Source of the DNA: Eucommia ulmoides
Taxonomy: Eukaryota; Streptophyta; Magnoliopsida; Garryales; Eucommiaceae
NCBI GenBank assembly: GCA_016647705.1
Contig: CM028326.1
Coordinates: 23,451,901 to 23,515,900 of the forward strand
Direction: 5' to 3'
DNA: 64,000 bases
Shown one piece after another: positions 35,418 through 47,994 of the stretch (position 1 is the first letter of the stretch; each line of letters starts with the position of its first letter). The position numbers and the translations under genes are program-made. Below the pieces are notes generated by a model. It ran no database searches. It was not told the origin of the DNA and was given only the letters and a program-made list of their open reading frames with translations.

Positions 35418-36762
35418 TGATAGGTTGAAAATACTTATTTATTTTTAAGCCGAATTTGGTAGTTTTCAAATGTTTTTGTAATGTTTTAAATCGTTTATAT
35501 TAATTTTTATGTAAATTAGGTGGAGTAACGTAAACGGTTGATAATCAAGCAAATCGGTGAAAAAACGTTGAAGAAGATAAAAAATCAAGAAATGCAGCCT
35601 CACCGCTGCAGCGCCAGCGTCAAGGGCTACTGACCCTTGACTGCTGCAGCGATGGCCTTCATCACTGCAGCGGTGAAAGGGTCAGTAGCATTTTGCCCAA
35701 CTACCGCTACAGCGATGGAAGGGCAAAACCAACTGATAAACCATCGCTGCAGCGATTAATCAGCCAGTTGGATTAGATCTTTTGTGATATTTTTAGGATA
35801 TTTTTTGCCTTGTCTTGTATGCACCCTTCCTACATTTGATTGAAAACATTTTTTTACACTTGTTGAAGAGCCAATATTCAAACCTAGAATAGGAGAGCTC
35901 ATTTGGAAGAAGAGAAAATGATTTCGGAATGGTTTTGGCGGAAGTGGAACACTCCACTCTCCAGATTTGGTATTCTATCTTTGTTTCCTTCTTTGTATTT
36001 AAACTTTATATCTTGAATGATAAAGTTATTCTCTTGTTTTAATGTTTATTTGGTTGTGATCATGGTTGGCTAAGTAAATATTTTATAGGGATTGATTCGT
36101 TCATGTATATGCATGTTTGATTGAATGTATGTTTCGTTAACGGTTGTTTATCTTTATCCGATTGTGTTTACCATTTTATTACATCCATGGTATGCTTGTT
36201 ATGGTATCATGGTTGGTTTGAGAATACGGGGTTTAACACTCGGGAGAGGTAACTCTGGATTCGGATTAGGGTTAAACACAATACGATGGTCTAATGTTTC
36301 GGGAGATTATTAGAACATGTGCAATCCATGAGGTTGGGTCGAGACTCATGTACTCGTTTAGACGCTAGATAGGGATATCGGAGTCGATACGAGGTACATA
36401 TTTGCTCAATTTACACTCGGGAGAGGTAGTAAGCGAGTTTACGATACCTAAATTATCGATTAGGTTGAATACCGTTATTGTAAACTAAACAAAATCAAGC
36501 ATGTATTAGTGAACGAAATTAATCCCTAGGTAATCCATTTTAATAGAATTAATCCAAAGTAGTTAGGTTTAATTAGTTTTTCGATTAAGTAATCACAAAA
36601 CAATTCTTGAAACGTCTAGATAATATTAACCTATGTCAATTGTAGTACTTGACCAATCCTAAAACAAATCCTAGTGGATGATACTCGATCTTAGGATCCA
36701 CTATATTAAAACTTGACCTCGTGCACTTGCAAGTAAAATCAAACATGAAAATATCGCGAACA
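35418..36762 (+). repeat. 5' LTR of the Athila element
   Basis: TGATAGGTTGAAAATAC ... ATCGCGAACA. A CTGCAGCG-rich block lies at 35597-35760. Short open frames near 36125-36313 exist in both LTRs but have no family features and are not called genes. Confidence 0.93.
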
Positions 36763-36768
36763 AGTTTT

Positions 36769-36787
36769 TGGCACCGTTGCCAGGGAC
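36769..36787 (+). other. Primer-binding site (tRNA-Asp type)
   Basis: TGGCACCGTTGCCAGGGAC, six bases after the 5' LTR. The usual Athila site has G where this has A at two CpG positions, so it looks like an intact site that has lost two methylated cytosines. Confidence 0.85.
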
Positions 36788-36898
36788 TTTGAATAGTGAT
36801 TTGGTTGATATTACTACCAAGTAGTGCAATATTTCTTAACATTCTTTTTGTTTTATTTTGTTGTTGAAATTGTTTTCATTTGTTGTGATCACAAGCAG

Positions 36899-38520
36899 TG
36901 TATACGACATAGTCGGAGTCTGGAATTCTTAACTCTTGATCCTGAGATTGAGCGTATATTGATCAGATTAAGGAGAGAGCGAAGAAACTGAACTCAAGCC
37001 ATAGTTGACGGTGCTGATGATCATATGCAACAACAACTGCCGGTTCATCAGGCGCTACCGCAATAGCCGCCGGAACCAGAAGTTCAACAGCGGGTCTTTA
37101 GGGACTACTAAACTTGTGATGTTTGTCAATTATTCTGGAATTCGGAGGCAGTCGATCCAAGCAAATACCTTCGAGTTGAAACTTGCTTTAATCAACATGG
37201 TCCAACAAAATCAATATGGTGGGAATCTTCACGAAGATCCAAATATCCACCTTGCTACATTCTTGGAGATTTGTGATACGATGAAGATAAACGGAGTAGC
37301 AAAGGATGTAATCCGACTGAGGTTGTTTTCATTTTCACTTCGAGATAGAGCACGGGGTTGGTTTCAGTCAGTCTAACCGGGGAGCATCAATACTTGGGAG
37401 GACCTAGCACAAAGGTTCCTTACCAAGTTCTTTCCACCTTCGAAGACATCACAGTTGAGAGGAGAAATTGCCCAATTTCACCAACGGAATTTTGAGCCAC
37501 TATTCGAAGTTTGGGAAAGGTTCAAGGATTTATTAAAAAAATGCCCCCAACACGGGTACCAGGATTGGTTTCAAACCCAACTCTTTTACAACGGGTTGGA
37601 TGACCAAACTAGAACTATTGTAGATGTCACCTCGAGAGGATCGTTGTTATCAAAAACTCCAAATGAAGCTAATGCACTTTTAGAAGAAATGACGGCTAAC
37701 AATTACCAATGGCCTAATGAGAAGAATATGGGACGAAAGGTAGCCTCAATTCATGAGGCTAATCCTTTTGCTACCTTATCGGCCCAAGTTTCTAAGCTCA
37801 CAGAACAATTAGTCGTCTTCTCTACCAAAGATGCTTTGTTGAGTCGTGAAGTGGAAAATGTTGCAAGTAGTTCGCAACTGGGAGTGGATAGCGAGTTTGA
37901 GGAGTGTCATTTTGTCAACAATCGGGCCTAAACTTTTAGGCCTGCCAACAATATTTCGACTCATTATTACCCCAGAATTCGCAATCATGAGAACTTTTCT
38001 TATGCGAATAATCAGAACACATTGCAACCTCTGTTTAGATACGGATCACAATCTCAAGGATATCAATCTACGCAACAAAATCCTCCAATGAAAAAAAATC
38101 CGGTGCAAAGCCAAAAGCCACAATTAAAAGACATATTTGGCCCATTCATGAAGGAAACTCAAACTATTATGAGAGAAACACATAATTGGCTCAACAAACA
38201 TGAGACGAGGTTAGACAATATTGAGACAATGTGCACCAATACAAATGCAACTATGAAGTCATTGAAACTCAAATTGGTCAACTTGCTAGTGCTATCCAAG
38301 AGCAAACCAAGGGGGAGTTTCCAAGTAATACAGAAACTAGCCCGAGGAAGTGCAAAGCAATTACCTTGAGGAGCGGAAAGGAAGTAGAAGCAAGTAAGCG
38401 AACGGAGGTAGAGCCAAAAGCGAAAATTGATATTGAAAAGGATGATCCAAGGGAGAAAGTAGAGGAGAAAAAGGAAGTCATTCCGGTTGAAAAGAAGAAG
38501 GAAGCACCAAGGGTAATTCC
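36899..38520 (+). pseudogene. Athila gag, broken
   Basis: The N-terminal part (RSLEFLTLDPEIERI) is readable at 36905-37080 in another frame with stops. The main capsid-like region (retrotrans_gag type) starts near 37150: ALINMVQQNQYGG, HEDPNIHLATFLEICDT, LRDRARGWFQS, then a stop (37374-37376), PGSINTWEDLAQRFLTKFFP, WERFKDLLKKCPQHG and LLEEMTANNYQWP. Another stop is at 37929-37931. Near 38260 the frame changes into the one used by pol (TQIGQLASAIQEQTKGEFPSNTE). No zinc knuckle is seen, as is common in this group. Confidence 0.88.
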
Positions 38521-41500
38521 GGGAAGAATCTTATTTCAAGACAATCCACTGATACCCACTACGCCTTTTCCATATCCGCAACGGTTCCAGAAGAAGAAGT
38601 TGGATTTCCAATTTACTAAATTTCTTAACATCTTCAAGAAAATTCATATAAACATACCATTTGCAGATGTCATGGAACAAATGCTCAATTATGGGAAGTT
38701 CTTGAAGGATGTTATGACAAAGAAGAAAAAGTTGGAGGAATATGAGATGGTCAAATTAATGGAGGAATGTAGTGCGATACTTCGAAGAAAGCTGCCTCAA
38801 AAGTTGAAGGATCCTAGGAGTTTCACAATTTCGTGCACTATTGGGAAATCTCACTTTGATAAAGCGCTATGTGATCTAGGAGCGAGCATCAATCTAATGC
38901 CATCATCCATTTACCGAAAGTTGGGGCTTGGTAATGCAAAGCCGACTGCGATTTTTCTCCAAATGGCAGATCGTTCATTGACCTATCCAAAGGGCATAAT
39001 TGAAGATGTGTTGGTAAAGGTGGACAAGTTCATATTTCCGGTAGACTTTGTTGTATTGGAAATGGAGGAGGATCGGGAGATTCCTATCATTCTTGTGAGA
39101 CATTTTCTAGCCACGGGAAAGGCGTTAATTGACGTTCACAATGGAAAGTTGACGTTGAGGGTGAATGAAGATGAAGTGAAATTCAATATTTTCAAGACTA
39201 TGAAGTTTTCGGATAAATGCCCAACATGCAATTGAGTGGAAGTTGTGGACTTGTGCGTTAGGGAATTCTTTCATGAAAATTTGGATCGGGATCCATTGAA
39301 GCATACTATCACAAATTCCCTATTTATGGGGGATTTTGGTGAAAAAGGCTCAACCACGAAAGACGGTGTTGTGGACTACGTTCTATCTTTGGAAGCTATA
39401 CCTAAAGACATAGTGGATTCGGTTCAAATGGAGACCATTGAAGACGAAGTTAGTTCTCCCGAACCCTCAAATCTACCTCACGGTGGGTTGATTCTCAAGC
39501 AATTACCGGATCACATTCGGTATACTTTCTTGGGGGAGAACTTTACTGATTCGATCATTATCTCATCATCCTTGACTCAAGAAGAAGAGAACAAGTTGCT
39601 AAGTATCTTGAAACGGCACAAATCCGCATTTGTGTAGTCTATTTTCGACATCAAATGAATTAACCCAACTATTTGCATGCATAAAATCTTGATGGAAGAC
39701 TCGTTTAACCCTTCCATTGAGCACCAAAGAAGGCTAAATTCGGCAATGAATGAGGTGGTCCGAGCCGAGGTGTTGAAGCTATTGAATGCCAGAATCATAT
39801 ATACTATATCAGATAATGAATGGGTGAGTCCAGTGCAAATGGTTCCCAAGAAAGAAGGCATGACGGTGGTGAAGAATGAGAGGAATGATTTAATTCCTAC
39901 ACGAACCATCACTGGATGGAGAGTGTGTATCGATTATAGAAAGTTGAACAAAGCGACACAGAATGATCATTTCTCTCTACCGTTCATTGATCAAATGCTA
40001 GATCGTCTTGCCTGTTTTGACCATTATTGCTTTCTTGGTGACTATTCAGGCTACAATCAAATAGCCATTGCACCGGAAGACTAAGAGAAGACAACTTTCA
40101 CATGTCCGTACAGAACATTTGCTTACCGTCGTATGCCGTTTAGTCTTTGCAACGCTCCGGCAACATTTCAACGGTGTATGGTGGCTATCTTTTCGGATAT
40201 GGTGGAGGACATAATGGAATTATTCATGGATGAATTCTCGGTCTTTGGATCCTCCTTCGACCATTGCCTATACAATTTGTCACTTGTTCTCAACCGTTGT
40301 GAAGAGAAACACTTAGTTCTCAATTGGGAAAAATGTCATTTTATGGTCAAGGAGGGAATTTTCTTAGGCCATCGGGTCTTTTCCAAGGGGCTTGAGGTGG
40401 ACCGAGCAAAGATTGAGATGATCGAGAAACTTTCACCTCCAATCGATGTGAAGAGAGTCCGAAGCTTCTTAGGCCATGCCGGCTTCTACCAGCATTTCAT
40501 AAAGGATTTTTCTAAAACGGTGAAGTCGTTATGTCATTTTCTTGAAAAAGAAGCCCCATTCAATTTTGATGATGCTTGTGTGGAAGCATTCAATGCTATG
40601 AAGGAGAAATTGATCTCGGCTCCAATAATAGTCGCTCCGAATTAGAATGAGCCTTTTGAAATAATGTGTGATGCGAACGACTATGAGGTTGGAGCGATTT
40701 TAGGCTAATGTAAGGAGAAGATCTTCTGATTCATATACTAAGCAAGCAAGACGTTGAATGACGCTCAAGAGAATTACACTACTACTGAGACGGAGATGTT
40801 GGCGGTGGTCTTTACGTTTGATAAGTTCTGGTCTTACATTATAGGATCCAAAGTGATCCTCTATACTGACCATACCACGATCTGATACTTATTTGCGAAG
40901 AAAGACGCCAAGCCGCATCTAATCCGATGGATTCTCTTGCTCCAAGAATTTGATGCTGAAATTAGAGATAAAAAGGGGAGTGAAAATGTGGTTGCCGATC
41001 ATCTATCCCAGCTTGTGCAAGAGAATGTTGGTGATGAGTTTTGTATCACGGAAGTATTCCCGGATGAGCAATTGTTCAAAGTTGATACTAAACTTCCGTG
41101 GTTTGCGGATATCATAAACTATCTAGCATGCAAGGTGTTGCCGCCGAACCTATTAAGTGCCCAGAGGAAGAAATTCCTATTCGATTTGAAGCATTATATG
41201 TGGGATGAACTGATGTTGTTCAAGAAATATGCTGACCAAGTCATCCAGAGATGTGTTCCCGAAGAGGAAATGGCTAGCATTCTATACCATTTCCATTCAT
41301 CTCCGTGTGGCGGGCATTTTGGAGCGACACAGACGGCCGCTAAGATGCTTCAGTTAGGTTTGTACTAGCCGACGTTATTTCGTGATTCATATACATTTGT
41401 AAAAACCTGTGATCGATGCCAAAGGGTTGACAACATCTCCAAACGACATGAGTGGCCACTGACATCCATTTTTGAATTGGAGCTGTTTGATGTGTGGGGG

Positions 41501-42356
41501 ATAGATTCCATGGGGTCATTTTCGCCGTCCTTCGGTCAATAGTACATCTTACTGGCGGTGGATTACGTGTCCAAATGAGTTGAAACTGTGGCAACGCCTA
41601 CCAACGATGCCAAGGTGGTTCTGAAATTCGTTCAGAAGAACATAATGACAAGGTTCGGGACACCTCGAGCCATTATCAGTGATGAAGGGACCTACTTTTG
41701 TAATAAAATGTTTAATACTTTACTGACAAAGTATGAAGTCCGGCATAAGGTGGCACTTCCATATCATCCACAAACCAACGGCCAAGCCGAAGTGTCCAAT
41801 CGAAAGATAAAGCAAATTCTGGAGAAGATGGTTCACACTAACCATAAGGACTGGGCAGTGAAGTTAGATGATGCACTATGGGCATACCGCACGACGTTCA
41901 AAACACCAATCAGAATGTCATCGTATCGGTTGATGTTTGGAAATGCGTGTCATTTTCCAGTAGAATTAGAACACGAAGTTGAACTTTGATCTCAATGCTT
42001 CGGGTCAACAACATCTCCTTCAACTTAATGAGATGGAGGGATTCCGAAATGAAACATATGAAAACGCCAAGGTGTACAAAGACAAAGCAAAAAAATGGCA
42101 TGATAAGAACATAGTCAAGAGGGAATTCATCCCGGGCCAACAAGTCCTACTATTCAATTCTCAACTGAGGCTCTTTCTTGGAAAATTAAAGTCCAGATGG
42201 TCCGGACCGTTCTGGATCAAGCATGTATTTCTGTTTGGCTTAGTCGAATTGGAAGGTAATGACGGACGAATTTTTCGAGTCAATGGGGAGAGAATCAAGC
42301 ACTATTTTGGGAATGAAAAACGAGTTGTGGAGAGTATCTCCATCGTTGATGACTAA
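38521..42356 (+). pseudogene. Athila pol (protease, RT, RNase H, integrase), broken
   Basis: One frame runs from 38231 to about 41985 apart from stop codons (for example 39233, 39635, 39656, 40082, 40643, 40883, 41366, 41540, 41576). Protease has CDLGASINLMP (38870-38900). RT runs from about 39690 with WRVCIDYRKLNKAT, the F-x-D-x-x motif as FMDE instead of FMDD (40223-40234), and FLGHAGFYQHFIKDFS. RNase H has CDANDYEVGAI and TETEMLAVV. Integrase has the HHCC finger (41295-41420), then [17 protein letters not shown] and [14 protein letters not shown] deletion near 41975 drops into frame 41979-42356, which holds the C-terminal GKLKSRWSGPF domain. Confidence 0.9.
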
Positions 42357-43364
42357 ATGTGGAAGTTTATTAAGTCTAACTAAGGACGATAAATCAAACA
42401 CACTTTTTGATATAAAACCGAGGCTATGGTTTTCACCATCTTTTGTTAAATAGTACTTTTTGGAGGTCAAAATGGTCTCGAAGCGTGTTTGAGAGTGATT
42501 TGAGAAGTTCGGACATTTGGGGTATGAATCCGATCTTGAAAGTGATGGAAAAACGGAATGGAAGCAAAATGTTGGATGGCCTTGTTGAAAAATGCAGAGA
42601 AACCAACTGCAAAAGTTGCAACCTCCACCGTTGCAGCGGTGGAATTGACTGGTGCAGCGCCAAAATAACATAAACTTTCTGCTGTTCCATCGCTACAGCA
42701 GTGAAATAATAGAAAGCCCACTGAGCTTCTATCGCTACAGCGGTGGCGCCCCTATTTTGATATAAGGGGCATCGTTTCAGTTTAATCAAAAATTTCAAAC
42801 CCTTGATTCCGAAATCTCTCGAATTTTTCCTCCCAAACCTATATAAAACCTCAAATCCATCCATTCATATTCATAAAATAAGATTCCCACCATCAATCAT
42901 CCACAAAAATCCAATTTCAAACCATAAATTTGAGATTCTAGGGTTAAAACTTCAAGGGGCGATTTCATCCATTCTCCATCGTTGGGCACTCAAAATTTCA
43001 TCGAGTAAGTTGTATTAAACCTATATTACACATGTATGTTGAAATCATGTGTTGATTTGCATGTTCATAGGAAGATTGGTTGAATTTGGATTGTTCATGT
43101 GAAACCCTAGAATGCCCTTTTGTGATTTTTCATGTCATTGTGGATTTGGGTCATTTTTTGGTGAAAAACAAGTTGATTAGGGGTGATTTATTTATGTGAT
43201 TCAAGATTTGATGCCAATTTTTTGCAAATTTTGTTGAAATTCTTGTGATTGGTGTGTGCACATTGGGGATAGTTGGTATTCTTGAAGATTTGAATCGTTT
43301 GGTTGAACTGTGTTGTTTCATTGTGATTGGTGGCCGATTTCTGTGTGTTGATTTGATAGAAACC
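42357..43364 (+). other. Spacer between pol and the third ORF, with a CTGCAG-rich block
   Basis: 42598-42752 holds several copies of (C/T)GCTGCAGCGGTG or near variants, the same vocabulary as the LTR blocks at 35597-35760 and 46488-46690. The rest has no coding support. Confidence 0.6.
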
Positions 43365-44588
43365 ATGCCGAAAAAAGCCGCTACCAAATGCCAAAGAGGT
43401 AAGGGATCCGGTTCACTATCCACTGACCCTAACTCTGATTTTGACTCAAGCCGATTTGTTTCGAAACGAGTGGAGCAGTATTTTAATCAGTTTGAACACA
43501 GGCGTTCTTGCATTCGGGAGCACGGATTTAATGAATTGAATCAGCTTTCGGCTAAGATTGCTAATATGATAAGGGAGCGAGGTTGGCAATGATTGTGCTG
43601 AAAATTGGCCCCAGGCGACATAGCTTTGGTCTGGGAATTCTATGCAAATTGTGTCGAAACGGAGAACCACCAGACCAAGGTCCGGACTCGTCCAGTGAAG
43701 TTTGATTCAGACACGATAAATGAGCTACTAGGGTTGGTTCCTCCGGAACTGGAAGAGGACTCGGATGAAGAAGCGGAGGATGAAGACCTACAAACGATCA
43801 TCCGGACCCTTTGTTCCGGTAATGTTTAATGGTTGCATATAGGGCCGGGTCTCGCCATTTTTCCATCCAAGTACTTGCACCAATTTTTGAAGATTTGGTT
43901 CCATTTCATATGTACCAGCCTCCACCCGACATCTCATTTGTCCGACGTCTCCAAAGACAAAGCTTTGACGCTATACACTGTTGAGATGGGCAAGTCGTTA
44001 AACGTCGGGTTCCTTATCAATTCGGCTATTCAGTATGCAATTCGAAACACAAAAATTGATTTACCCTTCCCATCTCTTCTCACCGCATTTTTCATGAAGG
44101 CGGGTGTGGTTAGCTCGGGCGACAACTTGTGCCTCCCCATGAGACCTATGGATATCGCGACAATGAGAAGAATCTGGAGCGTCGAGGTTCAGGGGCCGGG
44201 TGAACAAGAAACAGGGCCGGATAAAGAAGAAACAGGGTCGTCTGAGGCCCAAGGTGCAGAGGTTCCCATCTGCCAGAAAATCACATTGGAGAGGTTTCAC
44301 CAACAGGTGGTTCATCAGGGGGAGCAACTTCAGGCACTTCGGCTCGACGTCATCGCTATTCGCCAAGAGCAATATCAAATCCAAAATGAAAATACTAAAT
44401 TCCGAAGGTACCAGGATCAATATAATAAGATGATGTATCAAGTTCATCGGTACTACGGAGTTCAGGCAGGCTATGATATGAGCGGCTACCTGCCGATGCC
44501 ACCATTCCTGCTACACCGTTTGCAGCCACCACACAATCCATCCCACCACGACGACGGTAGGGACGACATCCCTCGAGATGGACAGTAG
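43365..44588 (+). pseudogene. Third ORF of the Athila element (plant transposon protein domain), broken
   Basis: Starts MPKKAATKCQRGKG and reads in one frame for about 408 codons with three stops (43590, 43599, 43827). Features are a RGWQ...FYANCVETE region, PVKFDSDTINELLGLVPPE, an acidic EEDSDEEAEDED patch, LTLYTVEMGKSLNVGFLINSAI, a Gln-rich coiled-coil-like stretch (ERFHQQVVHQGEQLQALRLDVIAIRQEQ), and a Pro/His-rich tail. The layout matches the 'putative plant transposon protein' domain often found after pol in Athila-like elements; no signal peptide or membrane segment is visible, so an envelope role is not supported here. Confidence 0.7.
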
Positions 44589-46284
44589 GAGGTGAGACTT
44601 TCATGTCTCACCTTCCAGATACGTGTTCGCAACCCATTATTGCCATCATGCTATATGCTGTTATTGGGATCGCTGATGGGTCATTGTAGACACTGACCAG
44701 TTCAAGTTTGGGTGGATGTATATGTTGTTTCGTTATGCAAGAAGAATGTTTTAGTTATGTACTGGGATATTTTTGTTTCTTTTGTTATGTATGCTTTAAA
44801 GTATGTATGTTTTTCTTGTTTGTAGACATTTTAATGGATATGTAATTTTAGTTGTTAAACGTTTTATAGTTTAAGTTAATTTGTAGCTTTTGTTTATGTA
44901 TGTTTAGAAGTAAATTGTGGTGTCGTGAATATTTAGTGTAATGTATGCATGTTAGTGTTTAGTTTTAGTATAATTGTGTTCATGTATGAAGTAGTAATTG
45001 TGTTGAGTTTTTGAGTTCTTCTGGGCCATTCCCTGATGATGAAAATTATCCTCTAGTTGTATATCGAGGTCAGGGGTAATGCCCATTCATGTGTGTTCTG
45101 TGTGCTTGGCATGTCAATTAGGTAAAAGTAATTTTTTTTATCCTAATTGCATGATCACGTCAACTCATTGTGTGACTATTCAATCGATTTGATGTCGATT
45201 ATTCGGTAGCAAGTTCATGAAAATTTTAAGGAATCTAGAACTTGATTGGGGAAAACTTAAGGCGAAATTCTGGGCGATGTAGTTCAGGAGACATGATTTA
45301 GGCATTCATTTTTATCGCTTGAGCCTTTGAAGCCTACCTTGTTATATGTTTATCTCTCGTTACCCTGTTGAAGCATATAAGCCGTTTCAATTATGAAAAC
45401 GTAACAAATGCCCTAGCCAATAAAACTTTTTCTAAACCTATGGCACAATGTGAGTCAAAATCAAGTTAACATTTGTTTATACTATTTGAAGCGAGTGGTT
45501 AGGTTTTTAGGCGAACGTTTAGTTGGTTTGATATTCGAGTACTCACTTGTCATTTTGTCTATTGTATTCCCACACCCCTTTAATTGTACAAATCAAATAC
45601 ATTTGGGGGTGTGGTTTTGGTAAAAAAAAAAAAAAAAAAAAAAAAAAACCTATATGTAAATATAGTTTTATTTTTGTTTCTTTTTATAAGTGAGTACAAC
45701 GTTCTTAAATGTTTGTTCTGGGTTGTTTCTTAAATGTTTGGGATTACAAGTGTGATTGAGCGCCAAGAGTTGTGCCTCAGGTAACGTTGAATTATAACGT
45801 TTACCTGTTTTCTATTCCTGATATACCCTTGGCCATTTACCAAAAATCGAATCAAGTCATTTTGATTTTTTTGAACTTCCAAGCCTACACTAGTGGAGAG
45901 TAGAACCCAATCTGGCATATAGATATCCTAATCCTTTATGGGTTTAAGTCATGATCTTGGTTGGTGAATAATCCAATCCGGTGTTTAGATAGTTGTATCA
46001 TTGAGTTTTCACATACACACTTGAATGCATCTAGAATAACCTTTACTGATATTGAAGGTTGAAATTCTAGAACACCACATGGTGTGTTTTATTCTTGAAC
46101 TTGATTTGATTGGAGAACGTTGAGAGAAAAATGTTTTGGTTGATTAGGCGATTTCGGAACTCGCATGCTATTACTTCTAATTTGTTTGTTTGTGTTTTAT
46201 TTTTTGTATTAAAGTTACTTAATTAGTAGAGACCGTTTATTTTAGTGTTAGGGTGTTTTGCTTGAGGACTAGCAAAATTTCAAG
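44589..46284 (+). other. Long 3' untranslated region of the Athila element
   Basis: No coding frame. Contains an A24 tract (45625-45648). CCACACCCC at 45571-45579 and GGGGGTGTGG at 45605-45614 can pair across about 25 bases; the second half sits in a TTTGGGGGTGTGG purine run that resembles the real polypurine tract. Confidence 0.6.
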
Positions 46285-46296
46285 TTTGGGGGTATT
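46285..46296 (+). other. Polypurine tract of the Athila element
   Basis: TTTGGGGGTATT directly before the 3' LTR start TGATAGATTG. Confidence 0.85.
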
Positions 46297-47693
46297 TGAT
46301 AGATTGAAAATACCTATCTATTTTTAAGCCGAATTTAGTAGTTTTCGAGTGTTTTTGTAATGTTTTAAATCATTTATATTTGTTTTTATGTAAATCAGGT
46401 ATAGGAAAGTAAACGGTTGATAATCAAATAAATCGGTAGAAAATCGGTGGAAAAACGTTGAAGAAGATCAAAAATCAAGAAATACAACCTCACCGCTGCA
46501 GCGGTGAGCCTCATCGTTGCAGCGGTGAGCCTCATCGTTGTAGCGCCAGCGTTAAGGGCTACTAACCCTTGACCGCTGCAGTGATGACTTTCATTGCTGC
46601 AGCGGTGAAAGGGTTAGTAGCATTCTGCCCAACCATCGCTGCAGCGATGGAAAAGCAGAATGACCACTGATGAACCATCACTACATCGATCAATCAGCCA
46701 GCTGGATCAGATCTTTTGTGATATTTTTAGGATATTTTTTGCCTTGTCTTGTATACACCCTTCCTACCTTTGATTGAAAACGTTTTTTACACTTTGAAGA
46801 GCCAATATTCAAACCTAGAATAGGAGAGCTCATTTGGAAGAAGAGAAAACGATTTCGGAATGGTTTTGGCGGAAGTGGAACACTCCATTCTCCAGATTTG
46901 GTATTCTATCTTTGTTTCCTTCTTTGTATTTAAACTTTGTATCTTGAATGATGAAGTTATTCTCTTGTTTTAATGTTTATTTGGTTGTGATCATGGTTGG
47001 CTAAGTAAATATTTTATAGGCATTGATTTGTTTATGTATATGCATGTTTGATTGAATGTATGTTTCGTTAACGATTGTTTATCTTTATCCGATTTTGTTT
47101 ACCGTTTTATTACATCTATGGTATGCTTGTTATGATATTATGGTTGGTTTGAGAATACGGGGTTGGACACTCGGAAGAGGTAACCCTGGATTCGGACTAG
47201 GGTTAAACACAACACGACGGTCTAATGTTTCGGGAGATTATTAGAACGTGTGCAATCCGTGAGGTTGGGTCGAGACTCATATACTCGTTTAGATGCTAGA
47301 TAAGGATATCGGAGTCGATACGAGGTACACATTCGCTCACTTTACACTCGGGAGAGGTAGTGAGCGAGTTTACGATATCTAGATTGTCGGATAAGTTAAA
47401 CACCGTTATTGTAAACTAAACGAAATCAAGCATGTATTAGTGAACGAAATTAATCCCTAGGTAATCCATTTTAATAGAATTAATCCAATGTAGTTAGGTT
47501 TAATTAGTTTTTCGATTAAGCAATCACAAAACAATTCTTGAAACGTCTAGATAATATTAACCTATGTCAATTGTAGTACTTAACCAATCCTAAAACAAAT
47601 CCCGGTGGACGACACTCGATCTTAGGATCCACTGTATTAAAATTTGATCTCATGCATTCGCGAGTAAAATCAAATGTGGAAATATCGCGAACA
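46297..47693 (+). repeat. 3' LTR of the Athila element
   Basis: Partner of 35418-36762. It has one extra unit in the CTGCAG-rich block (46488-46690: GCAGCGGTGAGCCTCATCGT twice), which accounts for much of its extra length. Confidence 0.93.
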
Positions 47694-47820
47694 GCGTGCT
47701 TGGTATAGGATTGCGAAAGGGTGATATTTTATGTTGTAGGCTGCATTGTGGTAGCGGAAGGCTTTGAAAAAAATGGTTTGTGTGGTAGAATTTAAGGAAA
47801 TATAAAACCGAGAAAAATTA

Positions 47821-47994
47821 GCTCTTGATAGCATGTTAAAATAATTGAGAGACAGAGTATTGAAAAAATATAAGACAATCGTATTGATATATATGAAGCT
47901 TGCAGAATATTGAGATGTAAAAAAGGTGCCTATAAATAAACAATGATTAGGATTTGACCTAATGGGATAAGGTCCGCATATACATATATTAACA
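47821..47994 (-). mobile_element. Short copia LTR (161 bp) with primer site
   Basis: On the minus strand the LTR starts TGTTAATATATG at 47994, has TTTATTTATAGG as a TATA box and ends ATTTTAACA at 47834. It is followed at once by TGCTATCAAGAGC (47821-47833), close to the usual TGGTATCAGAGC primer site. The internal part is cut by the Athila insertion at 47693. The same-strand copia pol remnant at 33620-34640 could be the rest of this element. Confidence 0.6.

Larger units (their letters stand above)
35418..47693 (+). mobile_element. Athila-type Ty3/gypsy retrotransposon, defective
   Basis: LTRs of 1345 and 1397 bp, an Asp-tRNA-type primer site, gag and pol in gypsy order (protease, RT, RNase H, integrase), an extra downstream ORF, a long 3' untranslated region and a polypurine tract, all in the plus orientation. 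Athila elements are the plant gypsy group with this primer site and an extra ORF after pol. About a dozen in-frame stops and at least two frameshifts in gag-pol show it is inactive. Confidence 0.93.

Noticed and set aside
36125..36313. Small ORF repeated at 47056-47244
   Set aside because: Both copies sit at the same position in the two Athila LTRs; duplication is explained by the LTRs.
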